Origin: Intestinimonas massiliensis (ex Afouda et al. 2020)
GTDB taxonomy: Bacteria; Bacillota; Clostridia; Oscillospirales; Oscillospiraceae
Assembly: GCF_900626285.1 (NCBI RefSeq)
Contig: NZ_LR131147.1
Span: forward strand, 3,185,306-3,228,946
Direction: 5' to 3'
Length of the DNA stretch: 43,641 nucleotides
The notes under the pieces were generated by a model. It had not been told where the DNA came from. It worked only from the letters and a program-made list of their open reading frames with translations, and searched no databases. Positions 24,144 to 32,621 of the stretch are shown piece after piece. The position numbers and the translations under genes are program-made. Each line of letters begins with the position of its first letter. Positions within the stretch are counted from its first letter, which is position 1.

Positions 24144-26135
24144 ATGGCTAAAACGACTTCCCAAAAAGGTTACGGAAACGACTCCATCTCCTCCCTGAAG
24201 GGGGCGGACCGGGTACGCAAGCGCCCGGCAGTCATCTTCGGCTCCGACGGGCTGGAGGGCTGCGAGCACGCGGTCTTTGAGATTCTGTCCAACGCCATCG
24301 ACGAGGCCAGAGAGGGCCACGGCAATCTGATCACGGTCACCCGCTATGAGGACAAGTCCATCGAGGTAGAGGACTTCGGCCGGGGCTGCCCGGTGGACTG
24401 GAACGAAAAGGAGCAGAAGTACAACTGGGAGCTGGTGTTCTGCGAGCTGTACGCCGGCGGCAAGTACAACAACAACTCCGGCGACAACTACGAGTACTCC
24501 CTGGGCCTCAACGGCCTGGGCTCCTGTGCCACCCAGTACGCCAGCTCCTATTTCGACGCGGTGATCCACCGGGACGGGTTTGAGTACACCCTTCACTTTG
24601 AGAAGGGCGAGAACGTGGGCGGCCTGAAGAAGGAGCCGTACTCCGGCAAGAAGACCGGCTCCAAGTTCCGTTGGCTCCCCGACCTGGACGTATTCACCGA
24701 CATCGATATCCCGGTGGACTACTACCTGGACGTGCTCAAACGGCAGGCGGTGGTCAACGCCGGGGTCACCTTCCGGTTCCGCAACCAGGTGGGGGGCAGA
24801 TTCGAAACCACCGACTTCAAATATGAAAACGGCATTGTGGACTACGTAAAGGAGCTGGCGGGGGACAATCCCCTGACCCAGCCGGTGTTCTGGCAGACCG
24901 AGCGGCGGGGCCGGGACCGGGCGGACAAGGATGAATATAAGGTGAAGCTGTCCGTATCCTTCTGCTTCTCCAACACGGTGCAGGTCATCGAGCACTACCA
25001 CAACTCCTCCTGGCTGGAGCACGGCGGCTCCCCGGAGAAGGCGGTGAAGTCCGCCTTTGTGGGGGGCATCGACGCCTGGCTGAAGTCCCAGGGCAAGTAC
25101 CAAAAGAATGAGAGCAAGATCACCTGGGCCGACGTGGAGGACTGCCTGGTGCTGGTGAGCAACAACTTCTCCACCCAGACCTCCTACGAGAATCAGACCA
25201 AGAAGGCCATCACCAACAAGTTCGTCCAGGAGGCCATGACGGAATTCCTGCGCTCCCAACTGGAGGTCTACTTCATTGAGAACCCCTTTGACGCGGGGAA
25301 GATCGGGGAGCAGGTGCTCATCAACAAGCGCTCCCGGGAGAACGCCGAGCGCACCCGGCTGAACATCAAGAAGAAGCTCACCGGCACCATGGACATCTCC
25401 AACCGGGTGCAGAAGTTCGTGGACTGCCGCACCAAGGACACCACCCGCCGGGAGCTCTACATCGTGGAGGGCGATTCCGCTCTGGGCAGCGTCAAGCTGA
25501 GCCGGGACGCGGAGTTCCAGGGCATCATGCCCGTCCGGGGCAAGATCCTCAACTGTCTGAAGGCCGACTACGCCAAGATCTTCAAAAGCGAGATCATCAC
25601 CGACCTTCTGAAGGTGCTGGGCTGCGGGGTGGAGGTCCACGACAAGCACGCCAAGGACATGGCCGCCTTCGACCTGATGAATCTGCGGTGGAACAAGATC
25701 GTCATCTGCACCGATGCCGACGTGGACGGCTTCCAGATCCGCACCCTGATCCTCACCATGCTCTACCGGCTCACCCCCACCCTGATCCAGCGGGGGTATG
25801 TATATATCGCGGAATCTCCCCTGTATGAGATCAATTATAAGGAAAAGACCTGGTTCGCCTACTCCGACGCCGAGAAGAACGAGATCGTGGGCGGGGAGCT
25901 GGCGGGCAAGAAGTGCTCCATCAACCGCTCCAAGGGCCTGGGCGAGAACGAGCCGGACATGATGTGGCTCACCACCATGAATCCGGCCACACGGCGGCTC
26001 ATCAAGGTCATGCCCGAGGATGTGGAGAACACCGCCCGGGTATTCGACCTGCTGCTGGGGGACAACCTCCAGGGGCGGAAAGACCACATCGCGGAAAACG
26101 GATACAAGTATCTGGAACTGGCGGATATTTCGTAA
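24144..26135 (+). CDS. Type IIA topoisomerase subunit B (ParE/GyrB-like paralogue)
   Basis: ATPase and Toprim subunit of a type II topoisomerase that passes one duplex through another. The GHKL ATPase domain shows HAVFEILSNAIDEAREG (catalytic Glu, Mg Asn) and DFGRGCPVDW; the lid loop reads GLNGLGSC where most family members have GLHGVG. The transducer lysine is in QTKKAITN. The Toprim acids are in YIVEGDSALGS (near 442) and CTDADVDG (near 524), followed by RSKGLGENEPDMMW. 663 residues. It is clearly diverged from standard GyrB, so probably a topoisomerase IV-like second enzyme of this lineage. Its partner subunit gene lies 2.7 kb downstream, beyond a peptidase gene. Confidence 0.88.
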   Translation: MAKTTSQKGYGNDSISSLKGADRVRKRPAVIFGSDGLEGCEHAVFEILSNAIDEAREGHGNLITVTRYEDKSIEVEDFGRGCPVDWNEKEQKYNWELVFCELYAGGKYNNNSGDNYEYSLGLNGLGSCATQYASSYFDAVIHRDGFEYTLHFEKGENVGGLKKEPYSGKKTGSKFRWLPDLDVFTDIDIPVDYYLDVLKRQAVVNAGVTFRFRNQVGGRFETTDFKYENGIVDYVKELAGDNPLTQPVFWQTERRGRDRADKDEYKVKLSVSFCFSNTVQVIEHYHNSSWLEHGGSPEKAVKSAFVGGIDAWLKSQGKYQKNESKITWADVEDCLVLVSNNFSTQTSYENQTKKAITNKFVQEAMTEFLRSQLEVYFIENPFDAGKIGEQVLINKRSRENAERTRLNIKKKLTGTMDISNRVQKFVDCRTKDTTRRELYIVEGDSALGSVKLSRDAEFQGIMPVRGKILNCLKADYAKIFKSEIITDLLKVLGCGVEVHDKHAKDMAAFDLMNLRWNKIVICTDADVDGFQIRTLILTMLYRLTPTLIQRGYVYIAESPLYEINYKEKTWFAYSDAEKNEIVGGELAGKKCSINRSKGLGENEPDMMWLTTMNPATRRLIKVMPEDVENTARVFDLLLGDNLQGRKDHIAENGYKYLELADIS

Positions 26136-26141
26136 CGGCTG

Positions 26142-26180
26142 CAGGCCGGGATCTTCTCAGATCCCGGCCTGTATATTCTT
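26142..26180 (+). terminator. Terminator after topoisomerase subunit B gene
   Basis: CAGGCCGGGATC (26142-26153) pairs perfectly with GATCCCGGCCTG (26160-26171), loop TTCTCA, then a mixed T/A tail TATATTCTT. The tail leads directly into the next -35 box (26179). Confidence 0.78.
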
Positions 26181-26207
26181 GCAAAAACAGCCGTCGTTTG
26201 CTATAAT
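26179..26207 (+). promoter_or_regulatory. Promoter of the S15 peptidase gene
   Basis: TTGCAA (26179-26184), 17 bases, perfect TATAAT (26202-26207). The leader is about 45 bases, ending with AGGAGGG before a TTG start. Confidence 0.85.
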
Positions 26208-26258
26208 TACTCAGTATGGTATTCGACAGAATACAAATCAGAACCAGGAGGGATTACC

Positions 26259-28691
26259 TTGAGGAAATTGCTTTCTTGCGGCCTTGCCCTGGCGCTCTGC
26301 GGGAGTATGCTCACCCCCGCTTTCGCCGCCGACAAGGGCATGACCCGTGGGGAGCTGGCGCAGCAGCTGGTACAGCTGTGCGGCTACACCCAGGAGCTGG
26401 AGGCCTATGAGGCCCAGCCCAGCATCTACACCGACGTGGCGGAGGACGCCCCTTACCAGGGCGCCGCCAACCTGCTCCACGACAAGGGCCTGATGCAGGG
26501 CAGCGGCGGCGGCGCTTTCCAGCCCCAGCGCACCGCCACCCCGCTGGAGGCGGCCACCGCCCTGATGCGCTGGATGGGGCTCAGCGACAAACAGATCGGC
26601 GTCTGGCCCGATGATTACAGCGCTCTGGCCGAGAGCCTGGCCCTCACATCCGGCGAAGTGCTCACCGCCGAGAGCCTGACCGAGATGGCGGCCCTGGCGG
26701 CCCGCTACGGGGAAACCATCCAGGCTGAGACTCCCGCGCCCCTGTTCGTGAACGGTGAGGCCCAGCCCATCTTCCCCTATGACACCATCATCCGGGAAGT
26801 GGTGTACGTAGAGACCCCCGTGGACACCGACAGCGACGGCAAGGCCGACCTGGTCCAGGTACTGATCCAGCGCCCCGCCGCCACCGACGAGGGCATGAAG
26901 GCCGCCACTATCTTTGAGGCCCGGCCCTACTCCGCCGGCTGCACCGACGCCTATGACCTGGACACCTGGAACGCCCACATCGTGGACGCCCACCTCACCC
27001 AGGCCCAGCAGTCCACCACCACCACCAAAGCCGACTGGGACTGGACCGCCAATGAGACTGCACCCGCCAAATTGACCACCCAGACCGTCACCGGCTCCGG
27101 TAAGGCTGGGGACGGCGGCGACGTGTGGGAAAACACCGAGAACGTGGATTCCTATGACTACTGGCTGGTCCGGGGCTACGCCTATGTGTCCTGCGCCGGC
27201 CCCGGCACTCTGGGCTCCGACGGCTTTGAGACCTGCGCCAGCGCCGATGAGACCGCCGCCTTCGCCGCGGTGGTGCAGTGGCTGGCCGGGGACGAGAGCG
27301 TGAAGGCCTACACCGACAAGACCTCCGGCATCGAGGTGAAGGCCGACTGGTCCAACGGCAATGTGGCCATGAGCGGCCAGTCCTACGCCGGCTCCACCGC
27401 CTTCGCGGTGGCCTCCACCGGCGTGGAGGGTCTGAAGACCATCGTGCCCCGGGCGGGCATCGCCAGCTGGTACGACTACTATCGCTCCCAGGGCACCGCG
27501 GCGGGCGGCCTGTACTACCCCGGCGACGACTGCAACATTCTGGCCGACTACTGCATGTCCCGCCAGCTGGACGGGGAGGATTATGCCTCTATCCAGGCGG
27601 ACTATGAGGCCTATCAGGCCCAGATGATCCAGGATCAGGACGCCCTCTCCGGCGACTACAACTTCTTCTGGGACGAGCGCAACTACACCAACGGCGCGGA
27701 GAACCTGAACTGCTCCGCCCTCATCATCCACGGCCTCAACGACTTCAACGTGCGGCCCAAGCAGTTTGACCTGATGTACGACGCCTTCCAGTCCGCCGGA
27801 CAGGAGGTCAAGCTGGTGCTCCACCAGGGCGCCCACATGACCCCCGACCAGATCGACGGTCTGGACCTCAACGGCATTCTGGGCCGCTGGTACGCCCACT
27901 ACCTCTACGGGGTGGACAACGGGGCGGAGGACGAGGCCAACGTCCGCATCCAGAGCAACACCGACCTGACCTGGACCAGCTACGACAGCTGGGGCGACAG
28001 CCAGGATACCGTGACCTTTGACGCCGGTGAGGGTCAGGATGCCTTCACCAGCGATCTGTCCGTCACCAGCTTTGACACCTCCCTGGCCGACGTGGACGAG
28101 GGCTGGATCGAGTACTGCTCCGACATGGCCTACGCCTGGGAGGATGACGTGATCTCCGGCACCACCGGCGCCAGCGCAGTGTATACCTTTGATGTGGACC
28201 AGGACCTGCACATCAGCGGCACTCCCACCGTCACCGTCAAGGCCAGCGCCGACCAGCCCACCGGCATTCTCAGCGCCATGCTGGTGGATCTGGCTCCCGA
28301 CGGCGGCATGCAGGCCGTCATGCTGGAGCAGTACGGTGAGGGCGTGGCCACCGAGACGGTGGAGCCCGGCGCGGTGTGGCAGGGCGGCGGCCTGGCGGCC
28401 AAGGACCTGGAGCAGTTTGCCCTGACCCAGACCGACAGCAAGATCATCACCCGGGGCTGGATGGACATCCAGAACCGCACCTCCATCTACAACGTGGATG
28501 TGGTGGAGCCCGGCCAGTTCTACACCTTCCAGCTGGAGCTCCAGCCCATGGACTACACCGTGGAGGCCGGCCATCAGCTGGCCCTGGTGCTCTACTCGGT
28601 GGACCCGGAGGTCACCTACTGGCCTGACACGGTCACCAGCTTCACGGTGGACAACACCGGCACTTACGTCACCATCCCCGTGCAGAAGTAA
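26259..28691 (+). CDS. Secreted SLH-anchored Xaa-Pro dipeptidyl-peptidase (S15 family)
   Basis: 810-residue exported serine peptidase that would remove X-Pro dipeptides from the ends of peptides outside the cell. Signal peptide 1-24 (cut after AFA); SLH-like repeats about 28-110; then a peptidase S15/CocE-type alpha/beta hydrolase with Ser375 in SGQSYAGS, Asp495 in HGLNDFNV and His526 in HQGAHM. The C-terminal jelly-roll domain (about 560-805) ends with TYVTIPVQK. The start is TTG with AGGAGGG upstream. It sits, with its own promoter and terminator, between the two subunit genes of a topoisomerase. Cocaine-esterase-like acyl hydrolases share the fold, so substrate is uncertain. Confidence 0.88.
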   Translation: MRKLLSCGLALALCGSMLTPAFAADKGMTRGELAQQLVQLCGYTQELEAYEAQPSIYTDVAEDAPYQGAANLLHDKGLMQGSGGGAFQPQRTATPLEAATALMRWMGLSDKQIGVWPDDYSALAESLALTSGEVLTAESLTEMAALAARYGETIQAETPAPLFVNGEAQPIFPYDTIIREVVYVETPVDTDSDGKADLVQVLIQRPAATDEGMKAATIFEARPYSAGCTDAYDLDTWNAHIVDAHLTQAQQSTTTTKADWDWTANETAPAKLTTQTVTGSGKAGDGGDVWENTENVDSYDYWLVRGYAYVSCAGPGTLGSDGFETCASADETAAFAAVVQWLAGDESVKAYTDKTSGIEVKADWSNGNVAMSGQSYAGSTAFAVASTGVEGLKTIVPRAGIASWYDYYRSQGTAAGGLYYPGDDCNILADYCMSRQLDGEDYASIQADYEAYQAQMIQDQDALSGDYNFFWDERNYTNGAENLNCSALIIHGLNDFNVRPKQFDLMYDAFQSAGQEVKLVLHQGAHMTPDQIDGLDLNGILGRWYAHYLYGVDNGAEDEANVRIQSNTDLTWTSYDSWGDSQDTVTFDAGEGQDAFTSDLSVTSFDTSLADVDEGWIEYCSDMAYAWEDDVISGTTGASAVYTFDVDQDLHISGTPTVTVKASADQPTGILSAMLVDLAPDGGMQAVMLEQYGEGVATETVEPGAVWQGGGLAAKDLEQFALTQTDSKIITRGWMDIQNRTSIYNVDVVEPGQFYTFQLELQPMDYTVEAGHQLALVLYSVDPEVTYWPDTVTSFTVDNTGTYVTIPVQK

Positions 28692-28708
28692 CCGCCCCCT
28701 ATCATCCC

Positions 28709-28748
28709 ACCGGCGGTCTGTGTATAACACAGGCCGCCGGTCCTTTTT
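28709..28748 (+). terminator. Terminator of the S15 peptidase gene
   Basis: Fifteen-base stem, ACCGGCGGTCTGTGT (28709-28723) with ACACAGGCCGCCGGT (28727-28741), one T-G wobble, 3-base loop, then CC and T5. Confidence 0.92.
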
Positions 28749-28766
28749 GCGCTTTACGCCGATGAA

Positions 28767-28795
28767 TTGCGTTTTTTTCAAAGGAATGATATAAT
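28767..28795 (+). promoter_or_regulatory. Promoter of the topoisomerase A operon
   Basis: TTGCGT (28767-28772), 17 bases, perfect TATAAT (28790-28795). It drives the topoisomerase A subunit and probably the three following genes. Confidence 0.83.
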
Positions 28796-28852
28796 CCTAA
28801 CCACTGAACAAGGCCGAACGGCCAGCCTGCACGGATAAAGGAATGATTCAAT

Positions 28853-31099
28853 TTGGCAAAGAAGAAAGCTCCCGAGGAGGGGGCGAAGAAGGTCAGCAAC
28901 CCCAACGTGATGGGCCTGCGGCCCGAGGTGCTGGAGCAGCCCATCACCGAAACGCTGGAGCTCAACTATATGCCCTACGCCATGAGCGTCATCGTCTCCC
29001 GGGCCATCCCGGAGATCGACGGGTTCAAGCCCTCCCACCGGAAGCTGCTGTACACCATGTATGAGATGGGCCTGCTCACCAAGCCCCGCACCAAGAGCGC
29101 CAACGTGGTGGGCCAGACCATGAAGCTGAACCCCCACGGCGACGCCGCCATCTACGACACCATGGTGCGTCTCTCCCGGGGCTACGGCGCTCTGCTCCAC
29201 CCCCTGGTGGACTCCAAGGGCAATTTTGGCAAGGTGTACTCCCGGGACATGGCCTGGGCCGCCAGCCGGTACACCGAGGTGCGGCTGGATCCCATCTGCG
29301 CCGAGCTGTTCCGGGACATCGACCAGGACACGGTGGACTTTGTGGACAACTACGACGGCTCCATGCAGGAGCCCACCCTGCTGCCCACCACCTTCCCCAA
29401 CGTGCTGGTCAGCGCCAACCAGGGCATCGCCGTGGGCATGGCCTCCAACCTGTGCGGCTTCAACCTGGCGGAGGTATGCGACGCCACGGCGGCCTTTCTG
29501 AAAAACCCCAAGGTCAACCTGATGGAGTACCTGAAGGCCCCCGACTTCCCCACCGGCGGGGAGCTGCTGTACGACGAGGCCGCTCTGCGGCAGATCTACA
29601 ACACCGGCCGGGGCTCCTTCCAGGTGCGGGCCAAGTGGCGGTACCTGAAGAGCGAGAACCTGATCGAGGTGTATGAGATCCCCTACACCACCACGGTGGA
29701 GGCCATCATGGACAAGGTGGCCGAGCTCATCAAGGCGGGCAAGATCAAGGAGATCGCCGACATGCGGGACGAGACCGACCTGAACGGTCTGAAGATCACC
29801 ATTGACCTGAAGCGGGGCACCGACCCGGACAAGCTGATGGCCAAGCTGTTCCGCTCCACCACGCTCCAGGACGCCTGCTCCTGCAACTTCAACATCCTTA
29901 TCGCCGGCATGCCCCGGGTCATGGGCGTGGGCGAGATCCTGGAGGAGTGGACCGCCTGGCGGATGGACGGCGTGCGCCGGCGGACCTACTATGTGATGAA
30001 GAAGAAGCAGGAGAAGCTCCACCTGCTGAAGGGCCTGAAAAAGATCCTGCTGGACATCGACCGGGCCATCAAGATCATCCGGGAGACCGAGGAAGACGCC
30101 GAGGTGGTGCCCAACCTGATGATCGGCTTCGGCATCGACCAGATCCAGGCGGAATACGTGGCCGACATCAAGCTGCGCAACATCAACAAGGAGTATATCC
30201 TCAAGCGCATTGAGGAGGTGGCGGGCCTGGAGGAGGAGATCGCCGACCTCCAGGACATCGTCAACAACCCGGGCCGGATCAAGAAGATCATCACCCAGGA
30301 GCTTGCGGCGGTGAAGAAGAAGTATGCCGTGACCCGGCGCACCGAGATCGTCTACGACTACCAGACCGCCGCGGCGGAGGAGGCCGAGGACGAGACCCCT
30401 GACTACCCGGTGCATGTGTTCTGCTCCAAAGAGGGCTATTTCAAGAAGATCACGCCTCAGTCCCTGCGGATGAGCAGCGAGCAGAAGTACAAGGAGGGGG
30501 ACGGCCCCTTCCTCCAGTGGGAGGGGAGCAACCGGGACGAGCTGCTGGTGTTCAGCGACAGGCAGCAGTGCTACAAGACCCGGCTCAGCGAATTCGACGA
30601 CGCCAAGGCCAGCGTGCTGGGCGACTTTCTGCCCACCAAGCTGGGGATGGAGCCGGGCGAGAGCTTCGTGTGGGCCTGCCTTACCTCCGACTACTCGGGC
30701 AGCCTGCTGTTCTTCTTCGAAAACGGCAAGGTGGCCCGGGTGGAGCTGTCCGCCTACCAGACTCAGACACGCCGGAAGAAGCTGACCGGCGCCTACTCCG
30801 ACAAGTCCCCCCTGGCCGCCGCCTTCCACCTGACCGAGGATATGGAGATGGCGGTGATCTCCACCGAGGGCCGCTGCCTGGTGTTCCACACCGCCGCCCT
30901 CAACCCCAAAACCACCCGTTCCACCCAGGGAGTCAACGTGATGACCCTCAAGCCCAAGTGGAAGGTGGAAAAAGCCCTACCCCTGGCCGACACCACCATT
31001 GTCAACGCCGCCCGATACCGGGCCCGCTCCCTGCCGGTAGCCGGTATGCTCCTGAAGGAGGAGGACCGGGGGGAGCAGCAGCTCACCTTGCTGGAGTGA
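28853..31099 (+). CDS. Type IIA topoisomerase subunit A (ParC/GyrA-like paralogue)
   Basis: DNA breakage-reunion subunit, 748 residues. The catalytic tyrosine is Tyr140 in WAASRYTEVRL, preceded by Arg139. The quinolone-determining region reads NPHGDAAIYDTMVR: the residue matching E. coli GyrA Ser83 is Ala98, while Asp102 matches Asp87. The C-terminal part (from about 515) has beta-pinwheel-like repeats such as YFKKITPQSLR but no GyrA-box QRRGGKG, suggesting a decatenating, topoisomerase IV-like activity rather than negative supercoiling. TTG start with an AAAGGA site about 10 bases upstream. First gene of a four-gene run with yitT, LUD and lipoprotein genes, gaps 18-22 bases. Confidence 0.88.
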   Translation: MAKKKAPEEGAKKVSNPNVMGLRPEVLEQPITETLELNYMPYAMSVIVSRAIPEIDGFKPSHRKLLYTMYEMGLLTKPRTKSANVVGQTMKLNPHGDAAIYDTMVRLSRGYGALLHPLVDSKGNFGKVYSRDMAWAASRYTEVRLDPICAELFRDIDQDTVDFVDNYDGSMQEPTLLPTTFPNVLVSANQGIAVGMASNLCGFNLAEVCDATAAFLKNPKVNLMEYLKAPDFPTGGELLYDEAALRQIYNTGRGSFQVRAKWRYLKSENLIEVYEIPYTTTVEAIMDKVAELIKAGKIKEIADMRDETDLNGLKITIDLKRGTDPDKLMAKLFRSTTLQDACSCNFNILIAGMPRVMGVGEILEEWTAWRMDGVRRRTYYVMKKKQEKLHLLKGLKKILLDIDRAIKIIRETEEDAEVVPNLMIGFGIDQIQAEYVADIKLRNINKEYILKRIEEVAGLEEEIADLQDIVNNPGRIKKIITQELAAVKKKYAVTRRTEIVYDYQTAAAEEAEDETPDYPVHVFCSKEGYFKKITPQSLRMSSEQKYKEGDGPFLQWEGSNRDELLVFSDRQQCYKTRLSEFDDAKASVLGDFLPTKLGMEPGESFVWACLTSDYSGSLLFFFENGKVARVELSAYQTQTRRKKLTGAYSDKSPLAAAFHLTEDMEMAVISTEGRCLVFHTAALNPKTTRSTQGVNVMTLKPKWKVEKALPLADTTIVNAARYRARSLPVAGMLLKEEDRGEQQLTLLE

Positions 31100-31117
31100 G
31101 CCGGAAGGAGAAATGCT

Positions 31118-31987
31118 ATGAACTCCCTTTTCAAGCGCTATTTCCTGCCCTATTTATGGATCACCCTGGCCTCCGCCGTCTACGCCCTGGGCTTCTGCTG
31201 GTGCTATGACCCCAACCAGATCGGCTTCGGCGGCATCACCGGCGTGGGCCAGATCCTCAACCACTTCTTCCCCATCCTGCCCATCGGCACGGTGGTCATC
31301 ATCCTGAACATTCCCCTGTTCCTGCTGGGGTGGCGGCTGCTGGGCGGACACCTGCTGATCTCCTCCCTCTACGCCATGTTTATCTCCTCGGCATTTATCG
31401 ACGTAATCAACTTTTTCTTCACCTTTGAGCCGATGGATCCCCTGCTGGCCTGCATCTTCGGCGGCGTGGCCATGGGCGGCTCCCTGGGCATCGTGTTCCT
31501 TCAGGGCGCCACCACCGGCGGCACCGACCTGATCGCCCGGCTGCTCAAGCTGCGCCTGGCCTGGCTGCCCATGGGCAAGCTGCTGCTGGTCATCGACCTG
31601 GTGGTCATCGTGGCGGTGGCCCTGTCCTTCCACAACCTGTACAGCGCTCTGTACGGCATAGTGGCGCTCTATATCTCCTCGCTGGTCATGGACGGCGTGC
31701 TCTACGGCATCGACAACGCCAAGGTGGCCTATATCATCAGCGACTCCTATGAGCAGATCACCGACGCCATCATTCACGACATCGACCGGGGCGTCACCAT
31801 CCTCCAGGGTCAGGGCGCCTACTCCGGGGCGGAAAAGAAGGTGCTCATGGTGGCTTTCAAGCAGCGGCAGATCGTGGCCTTGAAGCGCACGGTCAAGGAG
31901 ATCGACCCCGCCGCCTTCCTCATTGTGTGCGAGGCACATGAGGTGCTGGGCGACGGGTTCCGGGAATACAAGCAAAATGATATCTGA
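31118..31987 (+). CDS. YitT family membrane protein
   Basis: 289-residue protein of the YitT (DUF161) family. It has five to six hydrophobic segments in the first 200 residues, with YDPNQIGFGGITGVGQIL (about 29-46) and LQGATTGGTDLIARLLK, both family marks. The soluble DUF2179 domain ends the protein, with GVTILQGQGAYSGAEKKVLM. The function is not established; members have been proposed as transporters. ATG follows GGAAGGAG. Cotranscription with the topoisomerase A gene is inferred from the 18-base gap. Confidence 0.9.
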   Translation: MNSLFKRYFLPYLWITLASAVYALGFCWCYDPNQIGFGGITGVGQILNHFFPILPIGTVVIILNIPLFLLGWRLLGGHLLISSLYAMFISSAFIDVINFFFTFEPMDPLLACIFGGVAMGGSLGIVFLQGATTGGTDLIARLLKLRLAWLPMGKLLLVIDLVVIVAVALSFHNLYSALYGIVALYISSLVMDGVLYGIDNAKVAYIISDSYEQITDAIIHDIDRGVTILQGQGAYSGAEKKVLMVAFKQRQIVALKRTVKEIDPAAFLIVCEAHEVLGDGFREYKQNDI

Positions 31988-32008
31988 ACAGACTGGGAGG
32001 GACACTGT

Positions 32009-32599
32009 ATGTACGATTTTTCAACAGTCAAGGCCAATCTGGAGGCGCGGGGCTTCGCGGTGAGCTGCTTTGCCACGGCGGAAGAGGCTGCCGCCTACCT
32101 GGACGGCAAGCTGGACGGTAAGACCATCGGTATCGGCGGGTCCATGACCATCCGGGACATGGGGCTGGACCAGCGGCTGGAAACGCACAACCAGGTGATC
32201 TGGCACTGGAAGGGCGGCACCACGCAGGATGCCGCCAGGGCCCAGGCCTATCTGACCTCGGTGAACGGTCTGGCGGAGACCGGCGAGATCATCAACATCG
32301 ACGGCACCGGCAACCGGGTGTCCTCCACCATCTTCGGCCATGAGGAGGTCTACTTTATCGTGGGCCGCAACAAACTGGCTCCCGACTATGACAAGGCCCT
32401 GTGGCGGGCCCGGAACATCGCCTCCCCCAAAAACGCCCAGCGGCTGGGGAAAAAGACCCCCTGTGCCGTAAAGGGGGACAAGTGCTACGACTGCAAAAGC
32501 CCTGAGCGGATCTGCCGGGCCCTGGCCGTGCTGTGGGAGGCGCCCAACGGCATCGGCCGGTCGGAAGTGGTCCTCATTGACCAGGAGCTGGGATATTAA
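32009..32599 (+). CDS. LUD-domain protein (LutC/DUF162-like)
   Basis: 196-residue LUD-domain protein. GKTIGIGGSMTIRDMGLDQ (about 37-55) and IINIDGTGNRVSSTIFGHEE match the LUD core shared with the lactate-utilisation proteins LutB and LutC. The C-terminus carries KCYDCKSPERICRALAVL, with three cysteines in a C-x2-C-x7-C pattern that may bind a metal. It is a stand-alone protein; no lutA/lutB genes are present, so a role in lactate oxidation should not be assumed. ATG after GGGAGGG. Confidence 0.87.
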   Translation: MYDFSTVKANLEARGFAVSCFATAEEAAAYLDGKLDGKTIGIGGSMTIRDMGLDQRLETHNQVIWHWKGGTTQDAARAQAYLTSVNGLAETGEIINIDGTGNRVSSTIFGHEEVYFIVGRNKLAPDYDKALWRARNIASPKNAQRLGKKTPCAVKGDKCYDCKSPERICRALAVLWEAPNGIGRSEVVLIDQELGY

Positions 32600-32621
32600 C
32601 TTGAGAAGGGGACGCTGCGGC

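Noticed and set aside
23967..26087. 706-residue minus-strand frame opposite topoisomerase B
   Set aside because: Shadow of a GC-rich gene; the plus strand has GHKL and Toprim motifs.
26238..28781. 847-residue minus-strand frame opposite the S15 peptidase
   Set aside because: Low-complexity shadow; begins inside the terminator of the real gene.
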